Shown: piece by piece, positions 53,099 to 61,393 of the stretch
How positions within the stretch are numbered: the stretch's first letter is position 1
Layout of the letters: each line of letters opens with the position of its first letter
Source of the DNA: an uncultured Prevotellaceae bacterium
Lineage (GTDB): Bacteria > Bacteroidota > Bacteroidia > Bacteroidales > Bacteroidaceae
Assembly: GCA_902768785.1 (NCBI GenBank)
Contig: CACXMM010000001.1
Span: forward strand, 248,001-312,000
Direction of reading: 5' to 3'
Length of the DNA stretch: 64,000 nt
The notes under the pieces: model-generated
Told to the model about the DNA's origin: nothing
What the model saw: only the letters and a program-made list of their open reading frames with translations
Databases searched by the model: none
Translations under genes and position numbers: made by a program

Positions 53099-53145
53099 AA
53101 ATACCCCCATGTAGGCAGCCTGCAGCACCAGGTGCTCCTCTTTTT

Positions 53146-53655
53146 GTCCCGCAGAAATCGCAGAATTGAAAATCGGCGCCTTCGGGGAAAGCCAAATGGC
53201 AGAAATAATTAATGTTCTAAAGGCCATTGACAATCCTATGGATGCTATCATGAAGGATATTGGCTGTATTGAAGTTTACCAACAGACCCACTTTCAAGTC
53301 CAAGAGTCTCAAATAAGTACGCGTCTGTTTAAAAAACACATCCTGTAGTTCTTTGACACTCTTCAACTCCACAACTACCCTGTCTTCTACAAGTAGATCC
53401 AGTCTGAGGGATGATTTCAGAATATGACCGTCATAAAGGATTGGGACATCTTTTTGCCATTCCACCTTAAGGCCTTGTTTTTGGAGTTCATAATAAAGAG
53501 CCTCCTCATAAACACTTTCAAGAAGTCCTGGTCCTAAAGCAACATACACATTATATATTGCTCCACGTACTTTGTAAGTGATTTCGTTGTCTGTCATAAT
53601 ATAGATAAAACATATAGTATTAAAATTTCTGTCATTTCCGCAATTTCTGCGAGAC
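53146..53655. mobile_element. Element with complementary arms around a GxxExxY gene
   Basis: Left arm 53146-53210 (GTCCCGCAGAAATCGCAGAA, an extra 30-base hairpin with GGCGCCTTCGGGG, then TGGCAGAAAT) is complementary to right arm 53622-53655 (ATTTCTGTCATTTCCGCAAT...GAGAC). The gene in between runs on the minus strand. These arms are the same as the inner arms of the nested hairpins at 51921-52209 and 54312-54658. No target duplication was recognised. Confidence 0.7.
53217..53597 (-). CDS. GxxExxY protein (PD-(D/E)XK-like), copy 2
   Basis: 126 residues with the signature GPGLLESVYEEALYYEL (G-x-x-E-x-x-Y) and LRLDLLVEDRVVVELKSV (D...ExK core). It is a typical member. It runs opposite to the island genes around it and its flanks are complementary hairpin arms. 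Function unknown. Confidence 0.92.
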   Translation of the reverse strand: MTDNEITYKVRGAIYNVYVALGPGLLESVYEEALYYELQKQGLKVEWQKDVPILYDGHILKSSLRLDLLVEDRVVVELKSVKELQDVFFKQTRTYLRLLDLKVGLLVNFNTANILHDSIHRIVNGL

Positions 53656-53696
53656 CTTTATAAAAACGTAATATTAACTATAAAATTGTATTTCAC

Positions 53697-53798
53697 ATGA
53701 AAATCTTCAAGAAACCCAGCTCCGATAAAATCGGCAACCTGCTCATCACGATCTTCACCGCAATCATCAGCACGCTCTTCATGCAAAGCTGCCAGTAG
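53697..53798 (+). CDS. Smalltalk-type peptide
   Basis: 33 residues: a basic start (MKIFKKPSSDK), a hydrophobic helix (LLITIFTAIISTLFM) and the end QSCQ. This matches the tiny 'smalltalk' peptides found in Bacteroidales between an HU-like gene and a phage-type amidase, as here. A membrane peptide, possibly a holin-like partner of the amidase; that role is inference. Confidence 0.8.
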   Translation: MKIFKKPSSDKIGNLLITIFTAIISTLFMQSCQ

Positions 53799-53804
53799 AA
53801 GATG

Positions 53805-53866
53805 GATGATGGATGAAGGATGAAGGATGAAAGATGAAAGATGAAAGATTAGAGATTAGAGATAAA
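53805..53866. repeat. GATGAAG/GATGAAA repeats
   Basis: Eight or so GATGAAA/GATGGAT/GATTAGA units between the smalltalk and amidase genes, the reverse of the TCATCTTTCATC family seen at 17820-17884. The frame upstream of the amidase start passes through it; the true start is after the repeat. Confidence 0.8.
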
Positions 53867-53869
53867 GAT

Positions 53870-54283
53870 ATGAGAAGAATTGATTTGATTGTCATTCACT
53901 GCAGCGCAACTCGCTGCAATCGCGATTTCCCATTAGAGGAATTAGAGGCATGCCACCGTGCCAAAGGGTACAACGGCATTGGTTACCACTACTACATCAC
54001 CCGTGATGGCAGGATCCATCCCTGCAGAAGCGAGGATGCCATTGGTGCTCATGCCAGGAAATATAACAAGCACAGTATTGGTATCTGCTACGAGGGCGGT
54101 CTCAACGAAAAGGGACAGTCTGACGACACCCGTACCCCGGCACAGAAAACCTCTTTGCTGACAGTCCTGTACAGTCTGAAGGCCGACTATCCCAATGCCC
54201 TGATCCTCGGTCATCGCGACCTGCCTAATGTCCACAAGAACTGTCCTTGTTTCGATGCCCGCAGTGAATACAAGGACATCTGA
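53870..54283 (+). CDS. N-acetylmuramoyl-L-alanine amidase, phage type
   Basis: 137 residues from MRRIDLIVIHCSAT (ATG at 53870). Amidase_2 fold: zinc ligands from IVIHCSAT, GHRDLPNVHKNC and the catalytic Glu/Lys region (CYEGGLN). Length and lack of a signal peptide match lysins of phage or phage-derived islands. It closes the DUF4248-HU-smalltalk-amidase set. Confidence 0.93.
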   Translation: MRRIDLIVIHCSATRCNRDFPLEELEACHRAKGYNGIGYHYYITRDGRIHPCRSEDAIGAHARKYNKHSIGICYEGGLNEKGQSDDTRTPAQKTSLLTVLYSLKADYPNALILGHRDLPNVHKNCPCFDARSEYKDI

Positions 54284-54311
54284 GAATTAGGCACGCAGAA
54301 CTGAGGTTAAG

Positions 54312-54658
54312 GTCACACAGAAAGCACGGAAATCACAGATATTTATCAGCCTATACGGCTGATGGTCCTTAGTGTCCGTAGATTTTATGAGTCCCGCAGA
54401 AATGGCAGAATTGGAAATCGGCGCCTTCGGGGAAAGCCAAATGGCAGAAATAGATCATTGGCAAGCCAATGATATCCGCAAGATTAGTTGAATCCGCATA
54501 AGTATTTGATGATTCTATCGCTGTACAGGCTGATAAAATTTCTGCCATTTCTGCCATTTCTGCGGGACTCTTTAAATATTTTATAGTTACTTGGTTTTTA
54601 GGATCCATCAGCCGTACAGGCTGATAAATATCTGTGATATCCGTGGTTTCTGTGCGAC
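54312..54658. repeat. Nested giant hairpin element, copy B
   Basis: Outer arms 54312-54365 and 54605-54658, inner arms 54391-54446 and 54535-54568, same sequences as copy A. The left inner arm carries the same 30-base insert (GGCGCCTTCGGGGAAAGCC) as the arm at 53146. The middle (about 54447-54534) has a palindrome ATTGGCAAGCCAAT and no ORF. A further degenerate arm runs from about 54663 to 54690. Confidence 0.85.
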
Positions 54659-54747
54659 CTTACCTCAGCCGTATAGGCAGATAAAATATCTGCTTTTTTT
54701 CTCTCCGCTACGCTTTGAGTGACCGTTGGTTCAGTGGGACTTTACAC

Positions 54748-55842
54748 TTAATTCACGACGAATTTCTTTCCATTCCGGATATACACCCCTCGTGGCAGCC
54801 TCCGGCTATTTAGCCGTTGGCCGGAAACAGAATAGATGCGACCATCCGCCTGTCGGTGCATCTCTATTTGCACGATGCCGTCATCAGGATCATCATAGTG
54901 GTCGTAGCTAAAGGCAACATCCTTTTTACTCCCCCACACCAGCTGTTCCACACCCGGATAGTCGATGAAAGGGTTCCTGTTCTGCTGGATGCCCCACACT
55001 GCCTCGTTACGGTTCAGTTCCTTCTCACTGACAGGATCTTCGGCCGACCATCGCAGCAACATCTCCACAGCCCAATCGCTCAAAGCGGGATACACATTCC
55101 GTGCCAGCATCGTACTGTTCCAGCTGGAAACACTTTTATGGTTACCATCAGCATCCACATAGCTCTCGTAGCTGGTCACCATATAGAAATACGTCCTCGC
55201 GAAATCCCCCTTATACTCATCGGCAGGCTCAAACACAGTACCCTCGTAGCCCAGTCCGTCGCGGGCTGGTCCCAGTTTGGAGAATCCTCCCTCGGAGCTG
55301 TAGGTAGGAGCATCCGTCTCTCCAAACGGCTCATTCCCCCTTTTGTTGTTGATCCAGCTATCTGTAGGATACATGTGATGTAGATCGGTGTACATCGGGT
55401 ATTCCTTGTTGAACCAGCTGTTCGGCATGGAATGTTCCCGGTTATAGTTATCCCCCTCCTTTTTTGCCGTACCGTTGTTCTGATCCTCCCCGGGAATGTA
55501 GTTGGTAACGCCCGAATACATATCCCAGATCTTCCCGTCGGGACGCACATCCGTGGTTTTGAAATCCTCCCACAGGTCTTTATAGCTACGCTGCACGTGC
55601 GGCTGAATGATCTCTCCCAGTGCTGTCTTCAGCGCTGCCCCTCTTTTCCCGTTCGCATGTTCGTAGTAGGTTCCCGTGTCATGAGGTCCCTGCGCCCACA
55701 TCATGGTAGGGAAACACAAACCCACGCTCAAGACAAGCATTGTCAATTGCCAAACGCTGTTCAACTTTTCAACACACCGACACCCCTCACGGATTATCCG
55801 TGAGAACACTTGCATTCCTATGGAATCTTTCCTAATCATCAT
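54748..55842 (-). CDS. Secreted endonuclease I with sorting tail
   Basis: 364 residues. The start is uncertain (55842, 55839 or 55815); a hydrophobic signal region spans about 33-52. The endonuclease I domain (about 60-310) shows the DNase motif NREHSMPNSWF and DLHHMYPTDSWINNKRGNEPFG with catalytic His and metal Asn. The C-terminus (IYSVSGQRL, GVYIRNGKKFVVN) is a sorting tail, so it should be outside the cell. It may degrade DNA for nutrients or biofilm control. A TATCTTTG box on the minus strand (55898-55905) is a likely promoter. Confidence 0.93.
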   Translation of the reverse strand: MMIRKDSIGMQVFSRIIREGCRCVEKLNSVWQLTMLVLSVGLCFPTMMWAQGPHDTGTYYEHANGKRGAALKTALGEIIQPHVQRSYKDLWEDFKTTDVRPDGKIWDMYSGVTNYIPGEDQNNGTAKKEGDNYNREHSMPNSWFNKEYPMYTDLHHMYPTDSWINNKRGNEPFGETDAPTYSSEGGFSKLGPARDGLGYEGTVFEPADEYKGDFARTYFYMVTSYESYVDADGNHKSVSSWNSTMLARNVYPALSDWAVEMLLRWSAEDPVSEKELNRNEAVWGIQQNRNPFIDYPGVEQLVWGSKKDVAFSYDHYDDPDDGIVQIEMHRQADGRIYSVSGQRLNSRRLPRGVYIRNGKKFVVN

Positions 55843-56055
55843 CTATAGCTATTAACATATCGTACTCATGTTGTTGAGTCATCATACATATATGTCACAA
55901 AGATAAACATTTGTTTTCATTTCGCCAAGAAAAGTTTAATAAAAAACGTCGTTCTTCAACATGAGTACCAAAACATAAAAACAAAAAAAACGACTATTTT
56001 TAGCGGAAATACAAAGAAATATGCATATTTCCGCTGGTTATCCAATATTTTTTAC

Positions 56056-56064
56056 TATATTTGC
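56056..56064 (+). promoter_or_regulatory. -7 box of the lone AAA ATPase gene
   Basis: TATATTTGC, 24 bases before the start codon. Confidence 0.55.
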
Positions 56065-56087
56065 AGCGGAAATCAAATTATTGCTTT

Positions 56088-57608
56088 ATGATTATAGGAC
56101 GTGAGAAAGAACAACGCGAATTGCTGAATCTCCTTGAAAAAGAGGAGTCGCAGTTCTGTGCCGTCTATGGCAGACGGCGTGTAGGCAAGACGTACCTCAT
56201 CCGTGAGACTTTTAACTACCAGTTCTGTTTTCAGCATACAGGGGTTGCCAAAGGAACGTTACGCCAGCAGCTGACGGCATTCCGCAACTCCTTAGTCGCA
56301 GCAGGAATGAATACGCCGAACGGAGGCATTGCCAAGATTCCTGTTCCTAAGACCTGGATTGATGCCTTCGAATTGCTGAAACAGCATATCAATAACGCCC
56401 CCGCAGGTAAGAAGGTACTCTTTATCGACGAACTTCCATGGATGGATACGCCCAAGGGTAACTTGATTGGGGCTCTGGAAAATTTTTGGAACGGATGGGT
56501 TACAGCACGCAGTGAGAAGGACATCGTACTCATAGTATGTGGCAGTGCCACTTCATGGATCAGCAATAAACTCATGAAGGATAAAGGTGGTCTTCGCGGA
56601 AGACTGACCAACCGTATCAAACTCGTTCCTTTCACACTTCACGAATGCGAACTCTTTGCCCAAAGTTCCAACCTTGCCATTGGAAGGAAGGACGTCCTGG
56701 AGCTCTACATGATTCTCGGCGGCATACCCTACTACTGGAGTTTTCTAAAGAAAGGATTAAGTGTAGCACAGAACGTTGACCAACTGTTCTTTGCTGAGAC
56801 GGCACAACTTCGAGACGAATTTGACGCACTTTATTCTATTCTGTTCAAACGTCCAGAGAATTACCTTAAGGTCATCGAATGTATGAGTGATGGCAAACAG
56901 TCAGGTATGACAAGGGAAGACATTCTGAACAAAAGTAAGCTCTCCGATGGAGGCACATTCTCCATCATACTGGAAGAACTTGAAGAATGTGGGTTTATCC
57001 GCCGATTTGCTTCTGCTGATACTACAGGAACAAACGCCATGTATCAGTTGATAGACAACTACACCCTCTTCTATTACCTCTGCATCAAGAAAAATGCATT
57101 CAGTGATGAGCATTATTGGTCGAACACTTTCACATCCACAGCCCATAACACATGGAAAGGACATGCTTTTGAGCGTGTCTGCCTTCAGCACATACCACAG
57201 ATAAAAAGCGCCCTTGGTATCTCTGGCGTACAAACCAACGTGTGTTCTTGGTTCTCACATGGAACGGGCAGAGCAGCGAGAGCCATCCCAACTGGTCCGG
57301 AGATGAACGGGGCGCAACAAACGAAGGCAAGGCCAACAAACAAGCGACGTGGAGCACAAATTGACCTGGTGATTCAACGCGCCGACGGCTTTACAGACAT
57401 CTGTGAAATGAAGCATTCAACACACGCTTTCACCATAGACAACGATTATGCAAAGAACCTTCAGAACAAACTTGATACATACCAGGAGATATCGAAGGAC
57501 AAACGTACCCTTCACCTTGTCATGGTAACAACGTATGGTGTGGTACATAACAGCAACTACAACATGGTCCAGAACGAAATAACCATGGACGATTTGTTCC
57601 AGCCATAA
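56088..57608 (+). CDS. AAA ATPase with C-terminal nuclease-like (DUF234-type) domain
   Basis: 506 residues from MIIGREKEQ (ATG at 56088). The ATPase has Walker A YGRRRVGKTYL, Walker B LFIDELPWMD and a sensor CGSATSW; a winged-helix part follows (about 275-350) and a C-terminal domain of the DUF234/PD-(D/E)XK kind with QIDLVI...DICEMKHS (D...ExK). Residues around 405-430 (GRAARAIPTGPEMNG...) are an extra loop compared with what I expect. Stand-alone genes of this type are common in Bacteroidales and archaea; their role is not settled. A strong terminator follows. Confidence 0.88.
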   Translation: MIIGREKEQRELLNLLEKEESQFCAVYGRRRVGKTYLIRETFNYQFCFQHTGVAKGTLRQQLTAFRNSLVAAGMNTPNGGIAKIPVPKTWIDAFELLKQHINNAPAGKKVLFIDELPWMDTPKGNLIGALENFWNGWVTARSEKDIVLIVCGSATSWISNKLMKDKGGLRGRLTNRIKLVPFTLHECELFAQSSNLAIGRKDVLELYMILGGIPYYWSFLKKGLSVAQNVDQLFFAETAQLRDEFDALYSILFKRPENYLKVIECMSDGKQSGMTREDILNKSKLSDGGTFSIILEELEECGFIRRFASADTTGTNAMYQLIDNYTLFYYLCIKKNAFSDEHYWSNTFTSTAHNTWKGHAFERVCLQHIPQIKSALGISGVQTNVCSWFSHGTGRAARAIPTGPEMNGAQQTKARPTNKRRGAQIDLVIQRADGFTDICEMKHSTHAFTIDNDYAKNLQNKLDTYQEISKDKRTLHLVMVTTYGVVHNSNYNMVQNEITMDDLFQP

Positions 57609-57615
57609 AACCAAC

Positions 57616-57650
57616 AGCAGCTGCAACTATGTGAAGTTGCAGCTGCTTTT
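57616..57650 (+). terminator. Terminator of the AAA ATPase gene
   Basis: AGCAGCTGCAACT-ATGTGA-AGTTGCAGCTGCT and TTTT; 13-bp perfect stem. Confidence 0.9.
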
Positions 57651-57692
57651 GGTAATAGAATGAGGTATAAGCACTAAGGCAATAGCAAACAT

Positions 57693-57875
57693 TTATTTCA
57701 ATGCTAAAAAATAACGACTCTGACCGAAGAATATCCTGCCCAGCTTATCCTTAATAGAAATCACTAATCCTACAAAAGGATTTTGCTCTACATCGATAAC
57801 CTCTCCTTCCACCCAGTCAGGTTGGGCTGTCAACTGAGGACTTGCCTTCATCCTATCTCCTATTTTCGGTTTCAT
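57693..57875 (-). CDS. Small beta-barrel-like hypothetical protein
   Basis: 60 residues (MKPKIGDRMKASPQ), beta-rich, with WVEGEVIDVEQNPFVGLVISI resembling SH3-like or KOW-like small domains. No family named. A good promoter box (TATCTTTGC, plus 57906-57914) lies 31 bases upstream, which argues for a real gene despite its size. Confidence 0.7.
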   Translation of the reverse strand: MKPKIGDRMKASPQLTAQPDWVEGEVIDVEQNPFVGLVISIKDKLGRIFFGQSRYFLALK

Positions 57876-57905
57876 AACTTCCTAATGCCAAATTGGTTTA
57901 ACGCT

Positions 57906-57914
57906 GCAAAGATA
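57906..57914 (-). promoter_or_regulatory. -7 box of the 60-residue gene
   Basis: Plus-strand GCAAAGATA reads TATCTTTGC on the minus strand. Confidence 0.6.
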
Positions 57915-58059
57915 CGGAAAAGTGAGAACAAAACCAAATTAAACCTGATTTATTTTGTTTCTCCAGCGGAAAAAGCATCAATCAGATCAAAGCATTAGTT
58001 CCATTTGTCTGCCACTTGATAAGAGAACAATTCAATGGGCACTTATCATCCACTTATTT

Positions 58060-58123
58060 CCGAACACGAATAACACGAATTGCTCGAATTATCTTATTCG
58101 TGAGATTAGTGAGATTCGTGTTC
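58060..58123. repeat. Hairpin with CACGAAT repeat arms
   Basis: Left arm 58060-58088 (CGAACACGAATAACACGAAT...) is complementary to right arm 58095-58123 (ATTCGTGAGATTAGTG...GTTCG). It lies downstream of the epimerase gene and could end transcription. The same repeat forms the end of the nucleotidyltransferase gene. The rest of 57915-58172 holds no gene. Confidence 0.85.
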
Positions 58124-58172
58124 GCCCTTTCTGTCTCACTATCCGCATTCGCACCGACAAGCGGTCAAATTC

Positions 58173-59213
58173 CTATTGGATATAGAAAGAAGCATACCAT
58201 TCAGCGAAATGTCTTAATCCCTCTCGTAACGGGATCTTCGGGGTGAAACCGTAATCACGTTCAAGGGCTGTGGCATCCGCATACGTAGTAGGCACATCAC
58301 CTGGTTGCATGGGGACCAATTTCTTGTGCGCCTCAAAATCGAAGTCCTCTGGTAAGACGCCGGCACGTACCAGTTCTTCTTGCAGGATCTGTACGAAATC
58401 CAGCAGACTCTCCGGCTGGCCGCCACCAATATTATATACAGCATATGGAGGGATGGGCAATCCATCCTCACCCTTCTTACGCTCTGGAGCCCCTTGCATC
58501 ACACGAACCACACCCTCCACGATGTCGTCAACATAAGTGAAATCACGACGACAGTTACCGTAGTTGAATATCTGGATCGTCTCACCCCTCAGCAGTTTGT
58601 TGGTAAACCCGAAATACGCCATATCAGGACGACCGGCAGGACCATATACCGTGAAGAAGCGGAGACCTGTTGTGGGTATATCATAAAGCTTTGAATAGCA
58701 GTGAGCAAAAAGTTCATTGCTCTTCTTCGTGGCCGCATACAGACTCACCGGGTTATCCACCCTATCCTCCGTGCTGAATGGCACCTTTTTGTTGCCGCCA
58801 TATACGGAACTGGAGCTAGCATAAACTAAATGCTCGACAGGATAGTGGCGACATGCCTCCAAGATATTATAGAAGCCAATCATATTGCTTTGAATATAAG
58901 CATCAGGATTCTCAATAGAATACCTTACTCCTGCCTGGGCAGCTAAGTTCACTACCACATCAAAGTGATACTTCTCGAATAACCCATCAATCAACGCTTT
59001 GTTTGTAAGGTCACCCTTGACAAACTCATAGTTCAGTGTGGAGGGTTTTGCTTTCTCAATTACACTGAGGCGGTAATCCTTCAATGTTGGATCATAATAA
59101 TCATTCATATTATCCAATCCAACAATAGTGCCTTCGCTCATCTCCTTAAACAAGCGTAACACCAAATTTGAGCCTATAAAGCCAGCACTTCCAGTAACTA
59201 ATATCGTCTTCAT
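58173..59213 (-). CDS. UDP-glucuronate 4-epimerase-like SDR epimerase
   Basis: 346 residues. Rossmann motif GSAGFIGSNL, AAQAGVRYSIENP (characteristic of UDP-glucuronate epimerases), YASSSSVYGGNKKVPFS, catalytic Tyr/Lys in YAATKKSNE and the TVYGPAGRPDMAYF segment. It converts UDP-glucuronate to UDP-galacturonate, taking the product of the neighbouring dehydrogenase. Only three bases separate the two genes. Confidence 0.94.
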   Translation of the reverse strand: MKTILVTGSAGFIGSNLVLRLFKEMSEGTIVGLDNMNDYYDPTLKDYRLSVIEKAKPSTLNYEFVKGDLTNKALIDGLFEKYHFDVVVNLAAQAGVRYSIENPDAYIQSNMIGFYNILEACRHYPVEHLVYASSSSVYGGNKKVPFSTEDRVDNPVSLYAATKKSNELFAHCYSKLYDIPTTGLRFFTVYGPAGRPDMAYFGFTNKLLRGETIQIFNYGNCRRDFTYVDDIVEGVVRVMQGAPERKKGEDGLPIPPYAVYNIGGGQPESLLDFVQILQEELVRAGVLPEDFDFEAHKKLVPMQPGDVPTTYADATALERDYGFTPKIPLREGLRHFAEWYASFYIQ

Positions 59214-59216
59214 CTT

Positions 59217-60545
59217 CTAATCCCGCTTAAATATATCTCTTGTATATACCTTCTCCTGCACATCATCCAGTACCTCGTCATAGCGATTGGCAATAATGGC
59301 ATCGCTCTGCTTCTTAAACTCATCGAGGTTGTTCACAATCCTCGATCCGAAGAACGTCTCACCATCCTTCAGCGTCGGCTCATAGATGATGACATTGGCA
59401 CCCTTAGCCTTCACGCGTTTCATGATACCTTGGATAGCACTCTGTCGGAAATTGTCGCTGTTGCTCTTCATCGTAAGACGGAACACACCAATCGTCACTA
59501 TTTTCTCAGCATTCTGACTCCAGTCGCTATTAGCGGTATAGTACCCGGCCTTTCGCAGCACCTCGTCAGCTATAAAGTCCTTACGGGTACGGTTACTTTC
59601 CACGATAGCCGTCATCATGTTCTGGGGCACATCCGCATAGTTGGCCAGCAACTGCTTAGTGTCCTTAGGCAGACAGTAACCCCCATAGCCAAACGAAGGA
59701 TTATTGTAATGCGTTCCGATACGTGGATCAAGACCTACACCAGATATGATAGCCTGACTATCGAGGCCCTTCACCTCTGCATACGTATCCAACTCATTAA
59801 AGTAACTCACTCTTAGAGCCAGATAAGTATTGGCAAACAGCTTCACTGCTTCTGCCTCCGTCATACCCATAAACAGTGTATCGATATTCTCCTTGATAGC
59901 ACCTTCCTGCAGCAATCCAGCAAACGTCTTGGCCGTTTCCTCTGCATCAGGATTGCCAATAGCGGTAATAGCCGCATTCTCCTCATCCCATTTCCTATTC
60001 CTGTCAGCAGGCAGTATCTTCGGATAGCCTACGATGATACGACTGGGATAAAGGTTATCATACAATGCCTTACTCTCGCGCAGAAACTCAGGCGAGAACA
60101 GCAAATTAAACTTTTTTCCTTTCAGCTCTGGGTCTGTCAAGAACTTCAGTGCATACTTCACATACAGCGAACGGCAATATCCCACAGGAATCGTACTTTT
60201 AATCACCATCACAGCATCAGGATTCACGCTAATCACCAGGTTTATTACGTCCTCGATATGATGCGTATCAAAGAAGTTCTTCTGTGGGTCATAGTTCGTA
60301 GGAGCCGCTATCACCACAAAGTCTGCATCCTTATAGGCTGCCTCACCATCGAGCGTTGCCGTCAAATCAAGTTCCTTCTCCGCCAGATACTTCTCAATAT
60401 ACTCATCCTGAATAGGACTGATACGTTTGTTTATCTTTTCAACCTTCTCTGGTATCACGTCAACAGCTGTTACGTGATTATGCTGAGCAAGCAGTGTTGC
60501 TATGCTCATACCAACGTAACCTGTTCCTGCTACTGCAATTTTCAT
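59217..60545 (-). CDS. UDP-glucose 6-dehydrogenase
   Basis: 442 residues. The N-terminal NAD-binding motif [10 protein letters not shown], the middle segment with the catalytic Cys in [14 protein letters not shown], and the C-terminal UDP-binding domain. It oxidises UDP-glucose to UDP-glucuronate. Same order and spacing as in capsule gene clusters of Bacteroidales. Confidence 0.95.
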   Translation of the reverse strand: MKIAVAGTGYVGMSIATLLAQHNHVTAVDVIPEKVEKINKRISPIQDEYIEKYLAEKELDLTATLDGEAAYKDADFVVIAAPTNYDPQKNFFDTHHIEDVINLVISVNPDAVMVIKSTIPVGYCRSLYVKYALKFLTDPELKGKKFNLLFSPEFLRESKALYDNLYPSRIIVGYPKILPADRNRKWDEENAAITAIGNPDAEETAKTFAGLLQEGAIKENIDTLFMGMTEAEAVKLFANTYLALRVSYFNELDTYAEVKGLDSQAIISGVGLDPRIGTHYNNPSFGYGGYCLPKDTKQLLANYADVPQNMMTAIVESNRTRKDFIADEVLRKAGYYTANSDWSQNAEKIVTIGVFRLTMKSNSDNFRQSAIQGIMKRVKAKGANVIIYEPTLKDGETFFGSRIVNNLDEFKKQSDAIIANRYDEVLDDVQEKVYTRDIFKRD

Positions 60546-60548
60546 CGT

Positions 60549-60660
60549 ATTATAAGTTTGTATTCGTTAGATTCGTGAAATTAGTGTTTATCCTTACATC
60601 AGTGTCATCCACTTAATCCGTGTTCGTTATTATATTCGTGTCATTCGTGAGATTCGTGTT
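60549..60660. repeat. ATTCGTG repeats upstream of UDP-glucose dehydrogenase
   Basis: ATTCGTTAG, ATTCGTGAAA, ATTCGTGTCATTCGTGAG and similar units. The last nine codons of the nucleotidyltransferase gene (DEHESHE, TGA) lie inside it. Confidence 0.8.
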
Positions 60661-61393
60661 CGTCTCCATAAAGCCTAACCGCTTCGTGGTAAGTATCAAG
60701 GCTTCCAATGTCGAATCGTCCCGCGCTCATAGGCCAGGCATGCATCGTGGTATGCTCCACCATATAATGAGCCAGGTTCCCCGGCGCATCCTTCCCACAC
60801 CCGTTCTCTACAGAGTGTCTGACGAGATCAAGATCTTTTTTCAAGTAGATATAGAACGGCGGAACAGCCCAATGGCTCTTCGGCACCTGAGGCTTCTCCT
60901 CCATACCTAACACCTTATTGTTGGCATCCAGTTCCACCACACCAGTTCTTTGCAGCTTCTCTATCGATGGCTGCTCATGGCACATGATGCAACTCGTCTG
61001 CTTCTCCTTAGCGAAGTCCACAAACTCCTGGAACGAGAAGAACAACAGGTTATCCGCTGCTACCACCAACAAGTCATCATCGATGGCAAGCTTATCCATT
61101 GCAAACAGCAAATCACACACCGCCCCCAGACGAGTCTCGTTGGTCTCTGTGCCATCATCAACAATGGTAATAGGTTTGCTATAATGCATGTCCTTCTTCC
61201 AATTCTCAAAGATACTAGCAAACTTATGGTTGGTGATGATGATATGTTCATCAATCTCAGGAATCCTGTCGATATCATCCAACATTCTCCCTAAGATAGT
61301 ATTCTCTCCAATCTTCAACAACGGCTTCGGGAAGTTCCTAGTCAACTCCCCCAACCGTGTCGCATACCCCGCAGCTATTACAATATTTTTCAT
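60641..61393 (-). CDS. Sugar-phosphate nucleotidyltransferase
   Basis: 250 residues. The start IVIAAGYATRLGELTRNFPKPLLKIG carries the NTP-binding AAGxxTRL and the FPKPLL motif; the product part includes VVAADNLLF. It would couple a sugar-1-phosphate to a nucleotide. It overlaps the kinase gene by four bases, so kinase and transferase are likely successive steps. The last seven residues (DEHESHE) come from an ATTCGTG repeat. Confidence 0.9.
   Translation of the reverse strand: MKNIVIAAGYATRLGELTRNFPKPLLKIGENTILGRMLDDIDRIPEIDEHIIITNHKFASIFENWKKDMHYSKPITIVDDGTETNETRLGAVCDLLFAMDKLAIDDDLLVVAADNLLFFSFQEFVDFAKEKQTSCIMCHEQPSIEKLQRTGVVELDANNKVLGMEEKPQVPKSHWAVPPFYIYLKKDLDLVRHSVENGCGKDAPGNLAHYMVEHTTMHAWPMSAGRFDIGSLDTYHEAVRLYGDEHESHE

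Noticed and set aside
53166-53348. 60-residue plus-strand frame over the GxxExxY end
   Set aside because: Antisense to a convincing gene and starts in the repeat arm.
58016-58246. Plus-strand frames over the CACGAAT hairpin
   Set aside because: Repeat-coded and antisense to the epimerase end.
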